Assembly: GCF_032118995.1 (NCBI RefSeq)
Contig: NC_092654.1
Location: forward strand, 14,020,284 to 14,084,283
Length of the DNA: 64,000 nt
Reading direction: 5' to 3'
Source of the DNA: Asterias amurensis
Lineage: Eukaryota; Echinodermata; Asteroidea; Forcipulatida; Asteriidae
Below the pieces are notes generated by a model. It had not been told where the DNA came from. It made no database searches and saw nothing but the letters and a program-made list of their open reading frames with translations. The translations under genes and the position numbers were made by a program. Shown here in pieces: positions 10,446-20,019 of this stretch. Every line of letters starts with the position of its first letter. Position 1 is the first letter of the stretch.

Positions 10446-13324
10446 ATGTCGTTACCTGCATTGTCCAGAGTTGTAGAGCTAGGTAGACTAACCACAGTCA
10501 CCCGAAGCTGCCTAAAGTGTCGTGTAACAACTTTGACTTTGAGGTTAGTTTGTAAAAACATAAACTGTACTGTTAATTAAGTAATAAGTGTTAGTTAGTA
10601 ACTGAAGTACTGTTGGTTGTTAAATTAAATCATTTCTGTTTTTATCTACCTCAGGGCTCAGCGACCATCTTGTCTTCTTGTCTTGTCTTGTTGTACTCAC
10701 AACACGCTAAACCTTGCATTGCAGGATCATTTCCATGCGATGAAATCCCTCGCCTTCGGCTCAGGCCTTTATCACACGGCAACGACCCTGCTGCAGTGCT
10801 GGTTTTAAACGGCCGTTAAAAAAGAACTCGTCGCTACCCTTTTATTCCCTTATTTAAATTTTGTTTCCAATCTCCGCTAAACCTTTTTTCTTTCTTACAA
10901 TGCTACAGGAGACTCACTACCAAGCCCCCAGTCAACATTTCTCAACCAAGCAGGACGAGATCATGGCTGACAAGGATATGTGGTCTTGGTACTTTCGGCA
11001 GTATGGTACTTTGTGCAATGCCAATAAGTAGCAAATTATCACATACAGCTTCAGTAAGCCTTCAGGTAAATGTTAAAGTATGTGTATGGCGACAACCATA
11101 TAGGTGATTGTACGCGTCCCGATAAAGGTGCAGACAGTTTGTAACATTTGAATCATGTTATGTTTTGGACTTGTTCAAGGAATCAGGAGGTGAGCATCTG
11201 TAATAATAAACTATGCATTTATAAGGCCCACTTAACTGAAATCATTCAAAGGCACCGGTCTGGCAGAAGTTAAAGATTAAGTTAAAGTATTGTCAAGACG
11301 TTGGAAAGCAAGCATGAACAAAGTAAGTTTTAAGTTTCTGCTGGAAGAGAGTGATGTGCGTTTGTCTGAGCTGAGGTATTCCGGATGTGAATTCCAGGGT
11401 CAAGGTGCTATGTTGGAAAAGGCCCTGTCCCCAAAACTGGCCAGGCGAGTTTGAGGAACATGGAGCATAATACTGATAGATCTCAGCCCTGGTCTAGTTG
11501 TACAGGGTGTCAAGAGATTATGTACCCCCTGGTTGTGCCACTGCCCCTACCATTTGTGGACTGTGCGATATGTACTAACTATTCTGACTATTTAAGTTTT
11601 TTTTCTTCTCTTCACCCAAACAGGACCAATCTGAAGCGTTAAGTCATCAGTCACTGATTAAGAGTGCTGCAGCTATTACTGTGGATTCATCATGTGTGCT
11701 TTTAACACATGCCGCATTAGCGGCTATAGCACTACATAAGGAATACGCCAAGGTACAGTGAAGAAATCTTTTGGGTAGGGGTTTATTCGAATTAAAGATT
11801 TATGCATCCTTTTCAGACCTACCAAGTCTCAACCATCAGGCGTGAGAGTTATGCTCAAACATTTTGGAGTTAAAGACACTGGACACTATTGGTAATTGTC
11901 AAAGCCCAGTCTTCTCACTTGGTGTATCTTAACATATATGCATAAAATAAACCTGTGAAAATTTGAGCTCAATTGGTTGTCAAAGTTGTGAGAGAATAAT
12001 GGAAGAAAACACGCCCTTGTAGCCCAAGTTGTGTGCTTTTGACTCGGATGCTTGATTTTGAGACCTCAAAATCAAATTCTGAGGTCTCGAAATTCCGTAT
12101 TCCTGATATCCAGTAAGCTGACCAATGGTTGTTAATAGAGATGTACACACAGGAGTAAATCTGCTATTCAATCATTTTAGATTAATCTTGAACTTCAAGT
12201 AATTACTTGGATTTAACTCTGACTCATCGGTATAAAACATGGAATGGTAATAGTTAGAAGCATATGCAAAAACTGTCCAGAGAGGGCGCCAGCCAACATT
12301 TCAACTTGTGTATGACTTCAATATGAACTTTCTCTTTTTTTGGCGGGTTAATTTGCATTAAAGATTTAGGCCCTATGCATCCTTTTAGAAGCTTCCTTTG
12401 TGCAAGATTCAGGCTGATCTCATATCCAGCTTTTGTTGAATTTGCGAGGGGGTTGACTCTGAAGGTTTAACTTCTCGATTAATGTCTTCTTTCCTTTTGT
12501 TATTAATATCAAATGGAAAGTATTTACCACTCAGAGAGTGCATTTATCACCAACATTGTCACTGATTAATGTGTGCCCGTTACACAATAAAAAGGTTCAC
12601 TTGCCATATTATTCTATATGAGCAATGTACTAATGACTAGCTGCTAACAAGTCTTGCTGGCTATCACAGAAAAATTCAAGGGCAAACTCTGTTATAGTTC
12701 ATGAATGACTCTCTGCCAGGCAGAATAAGTCAATGTGGCTGGTCTACTAGTAGTACACTAACCACATTGACGTATTATTACTATGGATGTTTCTTCAGCT
12801 CTGGGGTGGATTTCACAAAGAGTTAAGATTAGTCGTATCTAGAGTTAGGACAAGTTACTCCTTCTACTAACTTAGGACTAGCCTCTATGTTTTGAATGAC
12901 TGCTATGACTAGACATAATTGAGGGAAAAATCTTTGTGAAGTTGATCCCTGGTTTGATTTCCTGTGTAACCTGTGGCTTTGTACTTTCTTAGATGGTTAA
13001 CCACTTGAAGCTTCTGCTCAAAGATCACGGTCAGTTTATTGGGGGTTCAGCCCAAGAAGATGTGTTTTGGCTGGAAATCATAGAGATGAGAGTCGGCATC
13101 GATGACAAGATGCTTGAAATTGAGGTACACTAAATCCTTAAGGACCATCCTATACTTAGACCTGGGGGTATCTTTCCCCCATTGTATTTCACCTTATTTG
13201 TAATGTATGCTTAAAATTTCTTTCCAAAGATGTTTTATATTTTTGTTGTTAACTGTATACATAAATATAGGCTATATAAACATTTTGATATTTTACCTGT
13301 TATTATGGTTTGGTCACGAAAAAA

Positions 13325-13377
<53 letters not shown>

Positions 13378-15587
13378 ACACCTTTTTCAGTGGCGAAGCT
13401 ATGATTTTTTTCCAGTGGGCAACTGTGCATTATGAGTTACCATTCTGCAGTTCTTGCTATCTCATATGCCCAATTTGTTTTCTCTAATTTTAGATCTTTG
13501 GTAGAGTTACTCAACAATATCAGGGCCCAATTTCATAGAGCTGCATGGACACTATTGGTAATTAGTCAAAATAATTATTAGCATAAAACCTTACTTGGTA
13601 ACGAGTAATGGGGAGAGGTTGGTAGTATAAAACATTGTGAGAAACGGCTCCCTCTGAAGTGGAGTAGTTTTCGAGAAAGAAGTAATTTTTCACGAATTTG
13701 ATTTCGAGACCTCAAGTTTAGAATTTGAGGTCCCGAAATCAAGCATCTGAAAGCACACAACTTCGTGTGACAAGGGTGTTTTTTATTTCATTCATATCTC
13801 GCAACTTCGACGACCAATTGAGCTTAAATTTTCACAGGTTTGTTATTTTATGCATATGTTGAGACAATTACCAATAGTGTCCACTGTCTTTAAGCAAAAA
13901 ATTTGCTTAAGCACAAAAATAGCACGCTTATTTTACACATGTTACTGGCCAAAATTTCATGCCATATACATTGCTTGTGACTGGTATTTAGCTGTTGTTT
14001 ACTTAGCATAACAATTGAGTGGAGTTTTGGCCGGTAATCTGATTTTACTAAGCAAGGATTTTTTTGCTTAAGCAAATTTTTTTGCTTAAGCAGCTCTATG
14101 AAATTGGGCCCAGAACTACTGAAAAATCGTAGGTCTTCTGAATTAGCAGATCAAGGGCCAACATTTTGAAATAGTGGTCGCGAAGGGCAGCTTTACAATC
14201 ATGAAGCAAAAAGCCAGGTGGTTGCATCAAATTTGGACTCCAAAATTCATTTCTTGGCATTGATAACAAAAAACAATTTGAACATTTGTATTCATTGTAT
14301 TTAACTTTATTGATCTTAGTGTAACGGAATCATTCATCTTGTATATTTGGTTTGCGGTAACACCATGTGTGTATCTACTTGCCAGGTAGAGTTGTTCTTA
14401 GGGAACTGTCTTGCTTTATTCTACTGCCGTGGAGTAGATAATCGGAGGTTCGGGAGACTTCTCAGTTCTGAAAAGAACTGTCCTGCTTTTTAACTATTAC
14501 CAGGGCGGATGGTAAAAAATTAAAATGGACTACTACTAGCTTGCTCTAGTCATCGTCTCCTGACGATGACTAGAGCAAGCTAGTCGAAACGTTGAGACCA
14601 ATTCAGAACTGACTCCGCGGCAGTACAGTTAATTACGATCCTATAAGCTAAAGTAGTAGTCCAGTCTAATTTCTATACCATCCGCCCTGGTAATAGTTAA
14701 AAAGCAGGACAGTTCTTTTCAGAACTGAGAAGTCTCCCGAACCTCCGATTATCTACTTCACGGCAGTAGAATAAAGCAAGACAGTTCCCTAAGAACAACT
14801 CTATCTGGCAAGTAGGTACACACATGGTGTTACCGCAAACCAAATATACATTGATACCTCACCATGCAATGCCTCAAATCCTATATCATTCATCTTGTTT
14901 TTGTCAACAGAAAATTAATGACATGTTGACGTCGGCCATCTTAGTTCTCGAACGAGCGGCAGAAGCTGCCTTCCAGGCAGGTAAATAAAAGAATATTTTA
15001 AAATGTTAATTATGTATTTATCGTCTACTAGGGCATCAGTCATAGGGCATCAGTCATGACTTCCTTAGTTTGGGAAAAACTGAATTAAAAAAGTGTAACT
15101 CTCAAAGAGACTGTGTTGGTCATAAGACCTGATACTTCTTGGAGGCAACGAAGGCGATTGCCTCTGTGCCCTCTGGCCATTGCCTTGGTGTCCTTGAAAT
15201 GCTCCAGTAGAAATTTGCAATTTCCTCACATCCTAGCCTATTCAATAAAGACTTAATTGGTAAAGAGCACTAGAGAGCTGTTTATATTAAAAAATGTTGT
15301 TAGAATTGTTGTATGCATTTGTTTGTACATGTATGCACCAAGCGAGGATACTGGCCTTTGTCAGTAACCTGTCTTTAAGTGATTGATTATTTATTTTATG
15401 CACAGATGTCGAGCTTTCTGCTGTGACTGCTGGACAGCATCTTCAACTTGTTCAGTCTCAACTGGACATGGCAAGGAAACTCTCCCAAAAAGCTCAACAA
15501 GACTTGACCAATATTCAGGTTGAGAGTATAAAGCAGTCGGCAGGAGAAGGCGGAAGTGGGACTGCTGTTGAGGAGACAGCGAGTTGA
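10446..15587 (+). CDS. DIABLO: Smac/DIABLO homologue, complete, six exons
   Basis: Mitochondrial intermembrane-space protein that, once released, binds IAPs and frees caspases. Exons: 10446-10543, 10909-11053, 11624-11752, 12993-13124, 14911-14980, 15406-15587, all AG/GT bounded and phase-consistent, giving 251 residues (human 239). Residues 1-68 form a basic presequence with one acidic residue. Residues 65-72 read MVLCAMPI, matching human VTLCAVPI, so cleavage before AMPI would expose an IAP-binding tetrapeptide (codons 11015-11026). The helical body follows: SEALSHQSLIKSAAAITVDS, HKEYAKMVNHLKLLLKDHG, DVFWLEIIEMRVGIDDKMLE, LERAAEAAFQAG, then HLQLVQSQLDMARKLSQKA, all collinear with the human protein. 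It ends VEETAS. No break is visible. Confidence 0.93.
11870..12105. repeat. TTAA-MITE, one end missing
   Basis: Starts TTAAAGACACTGGACACTAT, contains AATTTGAGCTCAATTGGTTG and GAGACCTCAAAATCAAATTC, and stops abruptly near 12105. In a DIABLO intron. Confidence 0.75.
12802..12951. repeat. AGGACTAGTCC palindromic MITE
   Basis: About 150 bp, from TGGGGTGGATTTCACAAAGA to TCTTTGTGAAGTTGATCCCT. In DIABLO intron 3, about 40 bp before exon 4. Diverged from the cleaner copy at 31374. Confidence 0.75.
13319..13379. repeat. (AAAT)n microsatellite
   Basis: Uninterrupted AAAT tetranucleotide run of about 14 units in DIABLO intron 4; possibly the tail of an old retroelement. Confidence 0.9.
13521..14111. 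repeat. GGGCCC MITE with a TTAA-MITE inserted in it
   Basis: The outer ends CAGGGCCCAATTTCATAGAG and CTCTATGAAATTGGGCCCA are inverse. After CTGC of the left arm the sequence jumps into the TTAA-MITE (13547-13893) and resumes with TTAAGCAAAAAATTTGC of the GGGCCC element. The inner element therefore entered a TTAA inside the outer one. About ten bases of the inner element's left terminus are gone. In DIABLO intron 4. Confidence 0.85.
14341..14850. repeat. Long fold-back element
   Basis: The left arm starts GTATATTTGGTTTGCGGTAA; the right arm ends with the inverse TTACCGCAAACCAAATATAC. Arms of roughly 180-190 bp pair through ACACCATGTGTGTATCTACT, GAACTGTCTTGCTTTATTCT and CAGTTCTGAAAAGAACTGTC, with a second palindrome at the centre (CTAGTCATCGTC / GACGATGACTAG). 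In DIABLO intron 4, ending 60 bp before exon 5. Confidence 0.85.
15120..15235. repeat. CAGGCCTG-type MITE, partial
   Basis: Reads AGACCTGATACTTCTTGGAG, then GGCGATTGCCTC and CATTGCCTTGGTGTCCTTGA, all shared with the copies at 17130, 25176, 35670 and 37728. In the last DIABLO intron. Confidence 0.65.
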
Positions 15588-15829
15588 AGCTGGAGAAAGT
15601 AAGAAGGTAGAAACGAGTTTCTGAATCGACCGACAAACCTTGAGGAAGGTAACTCTTGTAGGAATGTAGACATCTTATCACAACCCTTGAAATTGTCTTC
15701 TGTAATTGTTGATACGTCATGGAAGAAATAGAAACAAAAGTTGCTGATTTGGTGTCACTATTTTCCTTGTGAGATTCAGTATCAGCGAAGGTTGGGTTTT
15801 GTTTTGCACTTAAAAGTTTATTTTGAAAT

Positions 15830-16920
15830 TGATAACTATACGACTATTTATCATCTACCAGCAACAATACTTGGTTCCAAATTGTTGTGTTTGCACTTGA
15901 GTAAAATTGTGTGTGAACTTGCTGATATTAGTATTCCAATCCTCCATCCTCCCTCCCACTCCAAGGGAGGATGTTGGCGGACTCGTCAATTGTGATATTT
16001 GTTTACATGTATTATTATTTGACGATTTATCATCTACCAGCAATACTACATTGTTCACTGACACGATTGAGGTTTTGATTTTGCATTTGTAACTTTATTT
16101 TGCAATTGATGATTATTCGACCAGCAACAATACTTCGTTCCAGATTATCGTGGTTGCATTGCATTTGAAGAAAATTGTTTCTGAACTTGCTGATATTTAT
16201 TGTTTTCCAATCCGCCCCCTTCCCACTCAAATGGAGGATCTTGTTGTGTGAGGACTGTTTAAGTGTGATTACTTTGGAATGTGTTACTATTCAACTATTT
16301 GCAAAAAATAGTTGATGGCCTGACGTTTCGACCCTAGCAGAGTCTTTCTCGAAGGCTAAATGACAAAACAAAAAACATGAACAGGTAACCAAGTGAAACT
16401 AAGTGAAACATAAGCAGTGAAGTGGAAATACATGAATGGGGTTAGAAAGCATGCCTATAAAGAAAGGGGTAAACAACTAATAGGGGACAAAAAGGGGGGG
16501 GGGGGTTGAAGGGAAGGGACTGGCTTGACCACAAGAAGATGGAAACACAAAGGACAATATCAAGGGTGGGAAAAAAACTATTTATTACTGCATGTAACAA
16601 TAATTTTTTCCCTACTGTTGTGATTGCATTTGAAGAAAATTGTTTCTAAACTTGCCGAATAATATATATGGTTTTCCAATCCTCCCCTCCCACTACAAGG
16701 GAGGAAGTTGGCGTTTGAGGACTCTTTAAGTTTCATTATTTTTTAAATGAATTATTATTTGACTATTTATCAACTACCAGCTACATTACTTTGTTCCAGA
16801 TTGTTGTGATTATATTTTAAGACAATTTTTCGAACTTGCTGCTATTTATTGTTGTCCAATCCTTCCTCCCACTCCAAGGGAGGAAGTCAGAGTTTGAGGG
16901 ATTGTAAGTGTAATTTACAC
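15830..16920. repeat. Degenerate four-copy repeat downstream of DIABLO
   Basis: Four copies share GAACTTGCTGATATTTATTG-like sequence (near 15916, 16182, 16651, 16833), a preceding GTTCCAGATTGTTGTG block and a following CCTCCCACTCCAAGGGAGGA hairpin. Spacing is irregular because another element lies between copies 2 and 3 (16300-16590). Confidence 0.7.
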
Positions 16921-17129
16921 TAGACTTGCTTACTGCTTAACTGCTTACTTAATTGGCGACCTGAAGGTTTGGACTTCTGAGATGGTCTTCCACACAGCTC
17001 TAGCATGCAGTTCTTCCTGTCCTGTCCAATTAAGTCTGTGTCTTCTGCTATGAGTTTGATGTAATCCTTTCTTTGGGGACCTTCAGTTTTCTCTCAATGT
17101 TTGGGCTGCCATAGAAGAACCTTAGCAGG

Positions 17130-17312
17130 CCTGTATGCTTCGTTTTTGAAAGGGCAGGGGCACCAAGGCATTTTCTCTTTTGTAAAGGGCGGAAATAGGA
17201 GGAACTTATAAATTCCTACTGGATCATTTCAAGGGCACCAAGGCAATGACCAGGGGGCATGGAGGCAATTTCCTGTGTTGTCTCCGTGAAGTATATCAGG
17301 CCTGCCTTAGAA
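17130..17312. repeat. CAGGCCTG-ended MITE, full length
   Basis: Left end CAGGCCTGTATGCTTCGTTT, right end GAAGTATATCAGGCCTG, inverse over about 16 bases. The interior has GCACCAAGGCATTTTCTC and GGGCACCAAGGCAATGACC. About 180 bp. Confidence 0.75.
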
Positions 17313-20019
17313 ACTGCTTCTTCTTCCCTTCTGGAACAGGGACCTGGAAGTTGCAGCCTTAATAGCCTCAAGCTATCAGAAATTTTCAAAACCACTTCAC
17401 ACTGGACTTAATTGATATTAGAGAGTGGAGTGGCACATTGTGACCCCTCCTGTGTTTTTGTTCAAAACATTGTAATGGGTGAGGCTTATCACCATGAAAT
17501 GTTGTGGCTTTAATGTTTAGGGCCAGAATCATATTAACACATTCTGGTTTATGGTTTATTTAAAGACATTAAACAATTTGCGGTCCAATGACCGAATCGA
17601 ATTTTAATTTACAATTAAAAAAACAACATTAAAAGCACACAAACAAAGGTTCAACAGACAAAAAATAAAAAAGGGAAACAATTTAAATCAAATATTCATC
17701 ACAAAGGTGGCATGTGCATGGGCATCAAAATTGGACTTTAACATTTCAGTAAATTTTACTAAAAACAGCCTTGAGAAATATATAAAACTAAAGAGAGAGC
17801 TAGAGAGAGCGAGAGCCATAAACGCAAACATTAACTATGATAACTAAATAATGTTATTGTTACAATTAAAATTATTTCTTATCTCCATGAGACCAATGAT
17901 TTTACGTTTTAGTGAACTGTTAGTTCTTTTTAAACTACCCTTTATACTGTGAATCTTTTGATCGTACTTATTATTATTATTATTTTTTTTTTATAGTTTG
18001 AAAGTGTGAAGTATCAGTCAACAATTTAGAATTCATTATGGGATTCAATAAACAATTTTAGACATATAGACCTACAGGTAATTAGGAATAGGACGAAATT
18101 GGTTACCAAAACTTGATAATAGTTTGGGGGTTTGTTTCAATTGTTTGGGAATTTTTTCTAAAACGTATAGTTTTGTCTAGGGTAGGAAGTTTCATGAAAA
18201 TTGGCATTGGAAAATCAGGGGGGCACTAACCTAAAAGTTGATATTCGGTAATCCCGGATTTTTTTTTAAAGGAACCATTGTGCCCCAGCGGAACGTATGT
18301 TATTTTTAAATTTATTAAAAAAAATTTTTTGATTAAAGCTGTCATATTTTTTTTTTTATTGTAATAAATTTGGACACACAGAAGCTGTGTGTCAATCTGA
18401 GTTTAAGTATTGACTTGTGATGGAGTATATGAGTTAAAGTTGCGCCTGCATCACAGTGTGCAGTATTTAACAGATGCATAGGTACACAAAGTCTCCTGGT
18501 CACCATTTTTATGTTAAAGTTATTTTCACCGCAAGGGTGATTTTCACGCGAGGCACCTGTCTAAAGATACCAAAATTGAGCTTGAATCTGGTGTTTTTAA
18601 TTCAAAGAAAGAGACCCCATCAGCGTGCATTTTAGCGGGCACAAACTCCTGCAGTTGAAAGGAACAATCTAGAACAAGTTCGAGTGCGCATGGTTAACTA
18701 AAAGTATACTGTTTCGGCTCGAACCCAAGCTGGGAACCAGCCGCAGGACAATCTCAAACTTGTTTTTCTAGAGATACGATGCTAGACAAACGCGGATAAT
18801 TTGAATACATAGTATTTGTTGTCATAATTAATCAGGAATAATGTGTAAACAAAAATATTGAAATTTGGTTCAGAAAATTTACTCTTCTACTTTTTGGTTC
18901 GGGTAATTCACGCGGCTTTCGTTTTTTTGAAAAATGATCGGCAAAACGGCAAATGTTGATGATTTGAAACCGTTCTTCTTCATTCCTGGGAAAACTTTTT
19001 GGAGTCATTTTTTAGTCTGATTTGTTTCCCAAGAAGCCAAATGAAGCCGTTGTGTCCATTAAAGGCGTTTGTTCTGTAGTATCATGGTATCAGTAGATTC
19101 CATAAACGTGTACGCACGAGGTCGTTGACACTTTGGTGATCTTTTTTAAATGGTTTCTTTTCACCACATCTATCTAAAATATCATTACATCACTAAATTA
19201 CATAAACTGTAAGCCAGTATGTCCCTTTAAGGGTTTTGGTAATTGTTCGTAACACAAAACACAATGTCCACAAATTTTAATTTCTGACACAGTTTGAAGA
19301 TAATACTGGGGTGCTGTAGTTTTTGAGAAATGAGTAAAAACAATGTCACGAAAATAATTGTTAGGGCCCTGTAAGGTGTTTCCTTTCTCCATGCTGGAAC
19401 AATTTTCCAGCTTATAAAACTTCCTGCAGGACACAGTTGCCTTTGATTTGAACGCATGACTTTTCCACAAGCCTGGGCTTTTCCGTTTTTGCCCCAATTT
19501 CCAATTCTCCTCGATATACTGTTCTTTGTATTTTGATTATCTGTTTGAACGGAAATGTCTTGAAAATGAAATGAGGAAAAATCTGTTGTCTGGCGTGCAC
19601 GCATAGTGGAGAACAAAACAGACATAATAGGATTCGCATGGCGGGAACAAACCTTGACCCGTAGACGCCGTCGAGGTCAGGTCATGACCTCGACTGCAAA
19701 CCGTGCAGCATTCCTACGAAAACCGCACACAGTTGGTCGAGTTTATTAGAAGTTTGGAAGTATAACTAAAGAGGGGTTTGTCATTGGGACAGGGCCTGGA
19801 CTTGGTGCAAGGGGTCTCAGATGGCACACGGCAAAGTACGGAGTCCTTCGCAGGAGAGTGCTCGTGGGGGCCAGCGGAGCTCTTTCGAGTAGAGTTGGTT
19901 CTGAACAGAACCGGTAGTTCCGACTCGACGTTTCGATCAGTATGCTTTGATCGCCTTCATCAAGTTTATTTGATCCTTTTTGGCGCTATTTTGTATTAAG
20001 ACACATCTTCGTCTTCAGT

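Larger units (their letters stand above)
15588..20019. other. Intergenic: DIABLO 3' region to sulfotransferase A
   Basis: No further gene was recognised. The first part is DIABLO 3'UTR of unknown length. Contents: a four-copy degenerate repeat (15830-16920), an element fragment at 16300-16390 (GACGTTTCGACCCTAGCAGA), a CAGGCCTG-ended MITE (17130-17312), an AT-rich stretch at 17560-18060, and fold-back repeat sequence (GACTCGACGTTTCGATCAGT) at about 19885-19975, just upstream of the next gene. The rest looks unique and featureless. Confidence 0.55.
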
